Source: Micromonospora sp. KC606
GTDB taxonomy: Bacteria; Actinomycetota; Actinomycetes; Mycobacteriales; Micromonosporaceae
Assembly (NCBI RefSeq): GCF_004348675.1
Contig: NZ_SMKN01000018.1
Coordinates: 1 to 64,000 of the forward strand
Length of the DNA stretch: 64,000 nucleotides
Reading direction: 5' to 3'
Shown here: positions 24,362 to 32,824 of the stretch, piece after piece
Numbering within the stretch: the stretch's first letter is position 1
Layout of the letters: the number at the start of each line of letters is the position of its first letter
Position numbers and translations under genes: made by a program
Notes under the pieces: generated by a model
Databases searched by the model: none
Seen by the model: only the letters and a program-made list of their open reading frames with translations
Told to the model about the DNA's origin: nothing

Positions 24362-25694
24362 GCCCGCCGCCCGTGTTGCTGAGGCTCATCGTGCGCAGCT
24401 CGCCGAAGCGGGCCGACGCGGTGATCGAGGCGAGGATCTCGCCGGCCCGCACGGCCGAGTTGGACAGTAGCGACGCGGTGATTCCGTGCGTGTGTTCGGT
24501 GCCGCCCTGCAGGTAGATCCCACCGGTCGCAGGGACCCGCAGCCGCAGCCGGTAGTCGCGGTCGACTACGGGGCGGCCCGCGGTGTCCCGAACGACCAGG
24601 TCGGCGACCCCACCGAGCAGCGGTGTGTGGTCCGGCGGTCGGTATCCGGTGGCGAACACGACGGCGTCCGCCTCGATCGTGCTGATGGTGCCGTCGAGCT
24701 GGTGCGCGACGCGCACGACGACCGTGTCGTCCCGCTCGTCCAGGCTGGCGATCCGCGACGCCTTGAGGAACCGCAGGCGCTCGTGGCCGTTGACCCGTTC
24801 CTGGTAGTGGCGGCGGTAAAGCTCGTCGATCAGCTCCAGGTCCACGACCGAGTAGTTGGTGTTGGCGTGGTACTTCAGCAGGCGCTGTTTGGTCTCGTCG
24901 TCGGCGGCGAAGAAGTCGTCGACCGCCGCCGGGTCGAAGATCCGGTTCGCGAACGGGCTGTCGTCCGCGGGTGAGAAGCCGTACCGCGCGAAGACTAGGT
25001 TGATCTCGGCGGTGCCGAACGTGCGGTGCAGGTATTCGGCCGTCTCGGCGGCACTCTGCCCGGCACCGACCACGACCAGCCGGCGCGGTGCGGTGTCGTG
25101 CAGCGGCCCGGTGCGGTAGAGCAGCTCGTGGTTGTGCCACACCCGGGGACCCGGTTGCACCCCGTCGGGCATCCGGGGCCGCAGCCCGGTGGCCAGGACC
25201 AGGTTGCGGGCCGGCAGCGGCCGGTCGGGCGAGCGCCGGGTGTGCACCGCGAAGTGCGCGATCCGGTCGCCCGCCCAGACGGGTTCGATGTGGGTGACTG
25301 CGCACTCATACGTCACCAGGTGTTCGAGCCGGGCGGCGGCCCAGGCGAAGTAGTCGTGGAACTCGGTCCGCGACGGATAGAGCTCCTTGTGGTTGATGAA
25401 GTCGATGAGCCGGCCCTTCTCGTGCAGATACGAGAGAAAGCTGTACGCGCTGCTCGGGTCGCGGAGGGTGACCAGATCCTTGAGGAACGACACCTGCATC
25501 GTCGCTCCGTCGATCAGCATGCCCTCGTGCCAGCGGAACGCCGGCTTCGACTCCAGGAAGGCCGCCGCCAGTGCGTGCTCGTGCTCGTGCTCCGCAACCG
25601 CGACGGCCAGCGCCAGGTTGGACGGCCCGAACCCGATGCCGATCAGGTCGCGCAGGTACCCTCGCTGCTCGATGAGCCCTTCATCAACGATCAA
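24354..25694 (-). CDS. L-lysine/L-ornithine N-monooxygenase (SidA/IucD family)
   Basis: The protein carries GIGFGPSNLALA (FAD), SFLKDLVTLRDP, the NADPH motif VVVGAGQSAAETAEYL and DAVVFATGYRPP. It hydroxylates a side-chain amine using FAD, NADPH and O2. I prefer a TTG start at 25694, giving 446 residues, because AAGGGA precedes it by 7 bases and upstream codons (open to 25763) lack a site. It is the first gene of the operon. N6-hydroxylysine is the expected product given the MetRS-like, cupin and DAO genes. A pure siderophore role is less likely because there is no NRPS or IucA/C gene. Confidence 0.88.
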   Translation of the reverse strand: MIVDEGLIEQRGYLRDLIGIGFGPSNLALAVAVAEHEHEHALAAAFLESKPAFRWHEGMLIDGATMQVSFLKDLVTLRDPSSAYSFLSYLHEKGRLIDFINHKELYPSRTEFHDYFAWAAARLEHLVTYECAVTHIEPVWAGDRIAHFAVHTRRSPDRPLPARNLVLATGLRPRMPDGVQPGPRVWHNHELLYRTGPLHDTAPRRLVVVGAGQSAAETAEYLHRTFGTAEINLVFARYGFSPADDSPFANRIFDPAAVDDFFAADDETKQRLLKYHANTNYSVVDLELIDELYRRHYQERVNGHERLRFLKASRIASLDERDDTVVVRVAHQLDGTISTIEADAVVFATGYRPPDHTPLLGGVADLVVRDTAGRPVVDRDYRLRLRVPATGGIYLQGGTEHTHGITASLLSNSAVRAGEILASITASARFGELRTMSLSNTGGGHA

Positions 25695-26166
25695 GGCACT
25701 TCCCTTCAGGATTGCGGTCGGCGCACGGTGCATCGCTGGCTGCATGAGCGGTTGAAGCAGCAAGGGGACTCGATTTTCACGCCATCAAAATGGTCAAATA
25801 TTGGCACTCAACAATGAGAATTCATCGTGTGGGAAGAGCTGGAAATCGCTTTTTTGGCGGTGCCACGACGGAGCATACGGGCCCACATCGGAGGGTAACA
25901 ACCTAACTACCTAGTGGCGTACGTCACAGTGATTGGCATCCACCTTGCGGATAACCTTCGATGCATGGGCGGGCCCGGAGGACGATATGGATAACCTTGT
26001 TTTCCCAGCTCAGGGGTTAGTTGGCTGATCGTTCAGGCATACCTGTGTCCGTAGTGGACACCTTCGAAGACTCGATCTTTGCGCACTTGCGGATCATGCA
26101 TTCGCGCAGGTAATTCACGCATTCCATTCATGCCTAAATCGCCGAACGACCCGGAGGGTCATCCAC
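25695..26166 (+). promoter_or_regulatory. Divergent promoter region of the two cluster arms
   Basis: These 470 bp separate the 13-gene minus operon from the plus operon and are AT-richer than their surroundings. GGATAACCTT occurs twice in the same orientation, at 25949-25958 and 25989-25998, exactly 40 bp apart, which puts both on one face of the helix. GGAGGG at about 26153 serves the plus-strand cupin. No regulator gene is inside the cluster, so control must come from elsewhere. Promoter boxes are not assigned. Confidence 0.5.
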
Positions 26167-26748
26167 ATGACGTTGCTGCGGGAACTCTCCAGCGTCAACC
26201 AGAATGTCGTGCTTTTTGCCAGTGAGGATCCGACGGAAATCACCGCCCGCCTGGCCGTGAACGGTGTGCTCTTCGAACGCTGGACATCGCCGGGACTGCC
26301 ACCGGACGCCTCCGACGAGGCGATCCTCGCCGGGTACGAGCGGGACACCGCGCGCCTCAACCACGATGGCAGATTCCGAGCGATCGAGATGGTCCGGATG
26401 GACCCGGTCGACGACCAGGAATGGCGCGACCGCGCGCACGAGTCGCGCGAGAAGTACCTGAACGAGCACACCCACACCGACGACGAGGTGTGGTTCTTCG
26501 TGACCGGCCGGGCCTGCTTCTACCTCCATTTCGGCGACGTCGTGCAGATCGTCGTCTGCGGGCCGGGCGACCTGCTCTCCGTGCCGGTCGGCACCCGGCA
26601 CTGGTTCGACATGGGACCGCGTCCCGAGTTCTGCGCGATCCGCTTCTACGAGGAGCCGTCCGACGTGTGGGTCGGCGAGTTCACCGGTGACCCGATCGCC
26701 GCCCGGATGCCGCGGGTGCTCGACGAACTGGCCGAGCCACAACCGTGA
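26167..26748 (+). CDS. Acireductone-dioxygenase-like cupin
   Basis: The 193-residue protein has the ARD arrangement: a helical N-terminal part, then KYLNEHTHTDDEVWFFVTG (His-x-His and Glu ligands), GDLLSVPVGTRHWFDMG (second His) and a C-terminal RFYEEPS. GGAGGG precedes the ATG by about 9 bases. No methionine-salvage genes are near, so the metal site probably serves another reaction, possibly oxygen-dependent chemistry in this pathway. The stop overlaps the next gene (GTGA). Confidence 0.85.
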   Translation: MTLLRELSSVNQNVVLFASEDPTEITARLAVNGVLFERWTSPGLPPDASDEAILAGYERDTARLNHDGRFRAIEMVRMDPVDDQEWRDRAHESREKYLNEHTHTDDEVWFFVTGRACFYLHFGDVVQIVVCGPGDLLSVPVGTRHWFDMGPRPEFCAIRFYEEPSDVWVGEFTGDPIAARMPRVLDELAEPQP

Positions 26749-28664
26749 ACCTGCCCCGGATCGCCGTCGTCGGACCGTTTTCCGGACCGCGGGCGGCATG
26801 GGGATCGCTCCTACGCGACGCTGCGGTCCGCTACGCCACCCCGGAGGTCGCCACCACCTACTTCGACGACGAAGGTGACGCGGAGACCGCCGTCCGGCGC
26901 GCCCGGCAGATCAGCCGGGACGGCGCCGTCCGGGCGGTCATTGGACACTTCAACAGCGCCGGGGCCGCCCGCGCGCTGCCGATCTACGCCGCCGCGCGGC
27001 TGCCGGTGATCCTACCGCTGGCCTCGGCGGCCGGGGTACTCGACGGGGCCGGCGGTTGGGCCCTGCGCTGGTGCCTGGACGATCGCGCCCAGGCGGATAC
27101 GCTCGCCGACGCCGTCCGGGCCCGCGGGCACCGGTCCTGGACGGTGCGCGACGACGGCTCGGCGTACGGGCGGGGACTGGCCCGTCTCGTGCGGGCAGCG
27201 CTGCCGGCGGCCGTTGGGGAGCCCACTGCCACGGTCATCTGCGGAACGCACCACGGGGTCGCCAGCGCGCTGGTAGCCGAGCCGCACCACGGCGAACTGT
27301 TCTGCACCGACGACTGCGACGTGCCGGAATTCGTCACGATCGCCGGGCCGGCCGTCGCCGACGGCCTGGTGGCCCGGGTGTCCGGCGGCCCACAGCGGGT
27401 CGTCGACGACGCTTTCCGCGCCCTAATCGACACCCTCGCCGAGCAGCCGTTAGTGTCCGGAAAGGATCTGCTCGGCGCTGTGCGGGCGGCCAGCCGGATC
27501 ACGTTCACCGAACAGGGCGAGCCCGCCGACGGTCCGCCTTGGCAGGTGGTGCCCTTGGTCACCAGGCCGGCCTCGCGCACCCGGCATCGTTCCCCCGACC
27601 GGTTCGACGTCGCGGTGGTCGGCGCCGGCATCGTCGGCGCCGGGGTGGCCGCCCGGCTGGCCGAGGCCGGCCTCTCGGTGGTCTGCTTCGACAAGGGTCC
27701 CGGCGCCACGATGAACTCCGGCGCACTGGTCCGCGCCTTCGAGACCAGCCCAGTCATGCGCGCCCTCGCGGTACGCAGCAGCCGGCTGGTCTGGGCCGAC
27801 GAACGGGCCGCACGGGAGTACGGATTCCGCCGCACCGGTTCGCTCGTGCTGCTCGGCGACGCCGACCTCGCCACCGCGGCGGACTCCCTCGGCGAACTGG
27901 CACAGGCCGGCCTTCTCGCCCGGCTCCTGCCCCCGCGGGAGATCGCCGGCCGCTGGCCCAGCATGTCGCTCGACGGCGTCGCGGCCGGTCTGTGGGAGCC
28001 AGGCGGCGGATACGCCACCCCGGCGGCGGCCATCGTGTCGCTGCTGGACCGAATGCGCCGGGCCGGCGCCCTGATGCTGACCGACCGCCGAGTCGGCCGG
28101 GTCGAGCGGGCGTCCGGCGCCGAGGCCCGACTGATCACCGATTGCGGCACGGTCAACGCCCGGGCCGTGGTCCTGGCCGCCGGGGCGGGCACCCCGGCGC
28201 TGCTCGGCGCGGCCGGTGCCGGCCTGCGCAGCAAACGCATCACCTACGCGCTGTTCGGCTACTCTGGCCCGCCGCTGCCGACGGTCGTCGACCTGGTCAC
28301 CGGTGTCTGGGGCCGTCCGGCTCCCGATCAGTCGTTCCTCGCCGGATCGCCTTTCGAGGACTGGGACGTGCCGGCGGACGGCTCCTCCGACGTACCGGCA
28401 TCGCGGATAGCCGCCCTGCGCAGGGAGACCTCGCGACGCTGGCCGTGGCTGCGCACGGCGCCGCTGCGGTCCGCCACCCAGGGCGTCGACCTGTACCGGC
28501 CGGATGCGCCGTTGCAGGGCCTCACCTCCACCGACCCGGTGACCGTGGTGGCCGCGGGCTGGTCTGGCGGGGGCTTCAAGACTGCGCCGGCCGCGGCCGA
28601 GAACGCGGCGCGGCTGGTCGCCGATCTCATCGGCGCCGGCGCCCTACCCGAAGGGATCGCATGA
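26745..28664 (+). CDS. Fusion of a type-1 periplasmic-binding-protein-like domain with a DAO flavoenzyme
   Basis: Of the 639 residues, about 1-270 resemble a branched-chain amino-acid receptor domain: IAVVGPFSGPRAAWGSLL, AVIGHFNSAGAARALPIYA and LPVILPLASAAG. Residues 285-639 are a full DAO enzyme with FDVAVVGAGIVGAGVAARLA and AAGWSGGGFKTAPAAAENAA. There is no signal peptide or lipobox, so it should be cytoplasmic. The receptor half may bind an amino-acid-like substrate or regulate the oxidase. The oxidase half is separate from the stand-alone DAO in the other operon. GTG start overlapping the cupin stop, and ATGA overlap with the next gene. Confidence 0.85.
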   Translation: MNLPRIAVVGPFSGPRAAWGSLLRDAAVRYATPEVATTYFDDEGDAETAVRRARQISRDGAVRAVIGHFNSAGAARALPIYAAARLPVILPLASAAGVLDGAGGWALRWCLDDRAQADTLADAVRARGHRSWTVRDDGSAYGRGLARLVRAALPAAVGEPTATVICGTHHGVASALVAEPHHGELFCTDDCDVPEFVTIAGPAVADGLVARVSGGPQRVVDDAFRALIDTLAEQPLVSGKDLLGAVRAASRITFTEQGEPADGPPWQVVPLVTRPASRTRHRSPDRFDVAVVGAGIVGAGVAARLAEAGLSVVCFDKGPGATMNSGALVRAFETSPVMRALAVRSSRLVWADERAAREYGFRRTGSLVLLGDADLATAADSLGELAQAGLLARLLPPREIAGRWPSMSLDGVAAGLWEPGGGYATPAAAIVSLLDRMRRAGALMLTDRRVGRVERASGAEARLITDCGTVNARAVVLAAGAGTPALLGAAGAGLRSKRITYALFGYSGPPLPTVVDLVTGVWGRPAPDQSFLAGSPFEDWDVPADGSSDVPASRIAALRRETSRRWPWLRTAPLRSATQGVDLYRPDAPLQGLTSTDPVTVVAAGWSGGGFKTAPAAAENAARLVADLIGAGALPEGIA

Positions 28665-29715
28665 ACGACATCCGCGCCGGCCTAGCCGGCCTGCCGCGGT
28701 CGACGGCCGGGTTCGGGCCCGACATGGAACGCGCGCAAGAGGTTCTCCTGTCCGGGCACAGCCGGGAGGCGAAATGGGCGGCGCTGCTGACCTGGCTGGC
28801 GGCCGGCCAGCCGTGCGTGTTCGGGCGGATCGCGGCCCGGTCCGGCGCCGAACCCGAACTCGAAGTCTGCGTGGTCGACGCCGACGACCTGGAGCGTGGC
28901 TGGGAGCACGTCACCGGCGTGGTGCAGCACGTGCGGCACCGGTGGAAGAGCAACGCGATGGGCGGGCGACCAGCAGTCTGCAGGTGTTGTTCAGCTGCCC
29001 GGAGCTGGCCCACGCCGCACCCGGCCCGTCGATGATCGACGTCCCGTGCCAGCTCGTCGAGGTTTACCTGCCGGAACGTCCCCGATCCGGACTGGCACCC
29101 CTGTACCTCGACTCCGTCCCGCTGCGCCGGCCCAACGGAAGCGTCGAGATGTTCCTGGCCAACGTAACGGTCTTCTTCACCGGCGCGCATCGCACCGCCT
29201 TCCACGACCATCGGGCGCCCGGCGGCGTGCTGCTCAACATCAACGCGATCGGGCATCACACCGCCGCGACGATCGACAGCGGGCGGTACGGTAGCCCCGC
29301 CGCCGTGCTGGACCGGATGCACACTACCGCGCTGCGCAGCGTTGGCAGCGGCGGACTCGGCGACCCGCACCAGCCGGGCAGCACCTGGCACCTGGACAAA
29401 GGACGGCGATCCGCTGCCGCCGCACCCGGCCGGGCCGCCCGCCCAGATCCCCGACGGGGCGGACCCGCAACAACGGTACGGCGGCCGCTACCACGTTGAC
29501 GTTGCCGTGCCGAGCCTGTTCGCCGATCCGGCTCCTATGACCGGATCGCACGGCGGGCGGGCGGATGGACCAACATGCTCGACTACTTCACCGAGGACCG
29601 GCTCCCGCCGTACCGCCATCCGGCTCTCATGCACGGGCGCCCGGTCAGTGCCGAACACGCGTATACCAATCTGTGGCCGTCGCAGCCACGTCCGCCGGAA
29701 ATCAGGGCCTTCTGA
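28661..29715 (+). pseudogene. Unrecognised cluster gene, broken by about three frameshifts
   Basis: The ATG overlaps the fusion gene stop. The coding signal moves between frames: first WAALLTWLAAGQPCVFGRIA, then (from about 28965) LQVLFSCPELAHA and FLANVTVFFTGAHRTAFHDH, then (about 29400) GRYHVDVAVPSLF, then (about 29530) GGWTNMLDYFTEDRLPPYRH to a stop at 29713. Joined, they make about 345 residues of one cytoplasmic protein whose family I do not recognise. His-rich segments (FHDHRAP, GHHTA) could bind a metal or haem. Either decayed or affected by base-call errors. Confidence 0.55.
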
Positions 29716-29886
29716 CGTGGACAGCAAGCCGATCCGTCAGCTGCTCAGCCGGGCGACTACGTCGATGTGCTCGGCACCGGGGCGTACAAGGCGTCGTACT
29801 CCTCGGCCGGGTTCAACGGCTTCGCGCCGATGTGCACGGCGCCGGATATGCTGTCCACCGCCCAGCTACGTCGGAGAGTGCGATGA
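29716..29886 (+). pseudogene. C-terminal scrap of an ornithine/DAP-type decarboxylase
   Basis: The frame reads PGDYVDVLGTGAYKASYSSA then GFNGFAP, matching the C-terminal GDW...GAY...SxFNGF segment of PLP fold-type III decarboxylases. Only about 50 residues remain, with no catalytic Lys. The stop overlaps the next start (ATGA), which implies the complete gene was once coupled to it. Confidence 0.5.
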
Positions 29887-30560
29887 CTGACCGTCCCCTG
29901 TCGTTGTCGGCCACCTCCCGCACGCGGTTGCGGCGGATGAAAGAGAAAGGACGGACCCGGCCAGAAGACCTGTTCGCCGTGCTACGGGCCGGGTTCGTCG
30001 CGCATCTCGGCGTCGTCGTCGACGGTCACCCGATGGTCGTGCCGACCGTGTACGGGTTCGACGAGGAGAACATCTTCTTCCACGGTTCGGTGGCCAGCCG
30101 TAGTCTCACCACGGATGCGGAGGTCTGCCTGACGGTGACCCTGCTGGAAGGCCTGGTCCTGGCCCGCTCCGTCTTCGAGCACGGCATCAACTACCACAGC
30201 GCGATGATCTACGGCACCCCGCGTACAGCCACCGGCGACGACGCGAAGTTGTACGGCCTGCGGCTGCTCACCGAGCACGTCGCTCCCGGCCAATGGGACT
30301 ACGTCCGGCAGCCGTCCCGCAAGGAACTGGCCGCGACGGCACTGCTGTCGCTGTCGCTGGCCGAGGCGTCCGTCAAGATCCGTACTGGTCCGCCGGACGA
30401 CGGTGACAGCCCCGACGCGGAACTCGGGCTGTGGGCCGGTGAACTCCCGGTGGTCCCGCGCTGGGATCAGCCCGTGCCGGACCCGGCCCTGCCCCGTCCG
30501 GTACCCGCGCTGCCCGCCCACATCGCCGGCCTGGTCGGCCGCCGCCTGAATCGCGGCTGA
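29883..30560 (+). CDS. Pyridoxamine-5'-phosphate-oxidase-fold (NimA-like) flavin/haem-binding protein
   Basis: The 225-residue split-barrel protein shows LRAGFVAHLGVVVDGHPMVV and PTVYGFDEENIFFHGSVASR, the flavin-binding core of NimA/PPOX-like proteins, followed by HSAMIYGTPR. Such proteins reduce small substrates with FMN or F420. It is the last gene of the plus-strand arm and retains translational coupling to the degraded decarboxylase. Confidence 0.85.
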   Translation: MTDRPLSLSATSRTRLRRMKEKGRTRPEDLFAVLRAGFVAHLGVVVDGHPMVVPTVYGFDEENIFFHGSVASRSLTTDAEVCLTVTLLEGLVLARSVFEHGINYHSAMIYGTPRTATGDDAKLYGLRLLTEHVAPGQWDYVRQPSRKELAATALLSLSLAEASVKIRTGPPDDGDSPDAELGLWAGELPVVPRWDQPVPDPALPRPVPALPAHIAGLVGRRLNRG

Positions 30561-30593
30561 CCCGCCGCCGGTCGAGACCGGCCGGTACCGTGA

Positions 30594-31250
30594 TCAGCGA
30601 ACGCCGCCGATCGTCGCCGCCTGTGGAGGCACCGGGGCCAGCACCGGCGGGGTGCCCACCCGGCGCACGTGCCGGATCGCGACGGTGCCGTCCCAGCGGG
30701 GTTCGCCTTCCTCACCGAGCGCCTGCCACAGGCGCGTCGCGAAGTCCGGCATGATCGGCGCGGCGAGCTGTGCCAGCAGGCGGACGGCACCGACCTGAAC
30801 CGCCAGAGCCGCTGCGGCCTCGTGGCTGCCGGGCGCGTCGGCGAACAGCCGGGCGTGCGCGCCCGCGTGGTCGGCGCCGAGCCGTACCACCTCGGCGAGC
30901 AGCAGGCAGGAGGGCCGGTGAGAACTTGGCCGCGGTGTACGCCCGCAGGCATTTCCCCGCAATCCGGTCCAGCCGGTCGAGGAACCGCTGATCACCCGGC
31001 CCGGGCTCGGCAACCGGCGCGACCACCCCGTCGTGGTGGGTGTTCAACAGTGTGAACAGAACGCCCAGCCACGCGTTCCAGCTGCCCGCGAGTTCCCCGT
31101 CCACGACTGCGGTGAAGCCGTGCCAGGTGAACGTGGTCCGCCGCTGCTCCGGCCGTTGCCTGCCAAGGACAAACCGGACGGCGGCGGCCGGCACCTGTTC
31201 GAGCAGATCCTTGGCCCAGATCGCGTGTCCCGGCTGGTCGAGAACTTGGC
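30594..31250 (-). pseudogene. C-terminal half of a second MetRS-like gene
   Basis: The remnant begins with KFSTSR, the same KMSKS variant as the intact gene at 16.6-18.2 kb. It continues with GHAIWAKDLLEQVPAAAVRF, TTFTWHGFTAVVDGELAGSW, LLAEVVRLGADHAGAHARLF and LAAPIMPDFATRLWQALGEE. Two frameshifts (about 31230 and 30900) are needed to join these. The catalytic half with the HIGH motif is absent. It differs enough from the intact copy to be a paralogue from another cluster, not a recent duplicate. Confidence 0.75.
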
Positions 31251-31260
31251 CGTCTTAGAT

Positions 31261-31791
31261 TCAGACGATCAACGCAAACGGCCTGCGGGGCCCATCAACG
31301 CGGTGGTAAGACGTACAGTGATACGACGTGTAGCGGGAGAGCTCGAACAGATAGCGGTAGCATCGCGTAGCCTGACCGGCAGAGTTACCGAGGTCGCCGA
31401 AGGAAACCACCGACTGCTCGGCCACCGTCACAACGAACCGGACGTCGATGATGGCCTGCTCACTTCCGGCGGTTCGACCCGACCAGCCCAACGGCTCACG
31501 TCGGTCGGTCGAGCCGCCGCCCTCCACCTCTTTGGAGATCTCGGTCGCGGCGATGTACTCGGCGTCCCGAACCCGGTTGCGGTAACCGAGGTCGTCATCG
31601 AGGAGGGCCGCTTCGGTGGCTGCGATGTCCCACGCCAGCGAGTCGCCGTCGCGGTAATCCGAGCATCCGGTCAGTACCAGGCAGGCCACCGTCACCGCCA
31701 CGCCGGTCAACGGCGGGGCCCCACCACGCCGGCGTGCGCCGCGAGCTCTCGCCAGTCGTCGCGCCGTGGCCGGCGATTCAGGTGTCGACAT
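31261..31791 (-). CDS. Probable lipoprotein of unknown function, 3' end possibly truncated
   Basis: From ATG 31791 the N-terminus is Arg-rich, then GVAVTVACLVLTGC gives a signal peptide with lipobox and Cys. The mature part is acidic and ends near YHCTSYHRVDG. The stop lies within a few bases of the start of the MetRS-like remnant, so the C-terminus may have been changed by that junction. The mature part resembles no family I recognise. Confidence 0.65.
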   Translation of the reverse strand: MSTPESPATARRLARARGARRRGGAPPLTGVAVTVACLVLTGCSDYRDGDSLAWDIAATEAALLDDDLGYRNRVRDAEYIAATEISKEVEGGGSTDRREPLGWSGRTAGSEQAIIDVRFVVTVAEQSVVSFGDLGNSAGQATRCYRYLFELSRYTSYHCTSYHRVDGPRRPFALIV

Positions 31792-31878
31792 CCGTATCCC
31801 CGCTCGCGCCGACACGGTACCGTCCGCATCGCGACCCTGGACTGGATCTTTAGCCGCGAAGGGCGTAGGTGCGGGCCG

Positions 31879-32616
31879 TCAACTGGACAGCTGGAGGATC
31901 TTCTCCAGCCCGGCCCGCAGCCTGCGTCGCGCCGCCGGCTTCACCACAAGCCGGAACCGCATCCAGCCATCGGCGTCGCAGATCTCCAACTCGCTGGCAG
32001 TGTCCTCGGTGAACCGCAGAGCCAGCTCGCCGTCGGACAGCGCCCACCCACGCAGGCCAGCCTCCACCACACTGTGGGCGGGCTCGAAACACACCGTGTC
32101 AGGCTCGCCCTCATCGGAGTCGTGCTGGATGACGATCCCGCGCCGGGTACCGTCAGCGTGCTCGGCCATCCAGACCGAGAAGATGCCGTCGACCCGGCCC
32201 GAACCAGCCAGCCGGAGCGTGTCCGGCGGGCCGCCCGCGCACCATGGGCAGTCGTTCGGCTCCGGCTCCGGCGGTACGGGCACCGCCCAGATCGCATCCT
32301 CGAGCACGAACCTGCCCTGCCAAGCGCCCTCACTGTCCATCCACGCCTGCACGATCCGTCGGCGTGGCCCTCGGTGCACCTGGTAGACGAGCCCATCGAC
32401 ATCCACGTCACCGCAGTACGTGGCGCTGCCATGCCCAGAACGGGTGCCCAGCAACGTAACGGTGTAGCCGTCACGGCCGGCGTGGAACGACCAGTGCTCG
32501 ACCGCTTCGCGGCGACCCGGCTCACCCTCCGCCGGCGCGCCCGACCGTACGCCGAACAGCAGGGTGGACGGGTCCGGCAGACGACTCAGCTCCGTCAGCT
32601 TTTCGTAGGTCGGCAC
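31879..32616 (-). CDS. Hypothetical protein, single-gene unit
   Basis: The 245-residue soluble protein contains strand-rich segments (GYTVTLLGTRSGHG, MDSEGAWQGRFVLEDAIW) and one CPWC pair. No signal peptide or catalytic motif is visible and no family is recognised. Transcribed in the same direction as the next three genes, with repeat copies between them. Confidence 0.7.
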   Translation of the reverse strand: MPTYEKLTELSRLPDPSTLLFGVRSGAPAEGEPGRREAVEHWSFHAGRDGYTVTLLGTRSGHGSATYCGDVDVDGLVYQVHRGPRRRIVQAWMDSEGAWQGRFVLEDAIWAVPVPPEPEPNDCPWCAGGPPDTLRLAGSGRVDGIFSVWMAEHADGTRRGIVIQHDSDEGEPDTVCFEPAHSVVEAGLRGWALSDGELALRFTEDTASELEICDADGWMRFRLVVKPAARRRLRAGLEKILQLSS

Positions 32617-32700
32617 GCCCCGAATGGTAAACGTCGATCACCGACTGCCCCGCTCCCGAGCGCACGTCGGTATGGAAGCGGACTCGCTCACATCGACGTT

Positions 32701-32790
32701 CACTCATCTGCCGCCGACCAGGCATCACCGTACGTGACCAAGCAGGGCAGCGCCCTGCGCCCCGGTTGTAGCCGATGAGAGTGAACCCGC
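32701..32790 (+). repeat. Intergenic repeat copy A, both arms present
   Basis: CTCATCTGCCGCCGA at 32704, then TCACCGTACGTGACC, then GCCGATGAGA at 32771-32780. The outer arms are inverted (CTCATC / GATGAG). It starts 35 bp beyond the stop of the gene at 32825 and shares about 45 bases with copy C. Confidence 0.7.
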
Positions 32791-32824
32791 CGGAAGGAGG
32801 GCGCTATCACGGCGAGTCAGGCGG

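Noticed and set aside
24354..25694. Siderophore interpretation of the N-hydroxylase
   Set aside because: No NRPS, IucA/C-type synthetase, acyltransferase or iron transporter is present, while MetRS-like, cupin and DAO genes fit hydrazine formation.
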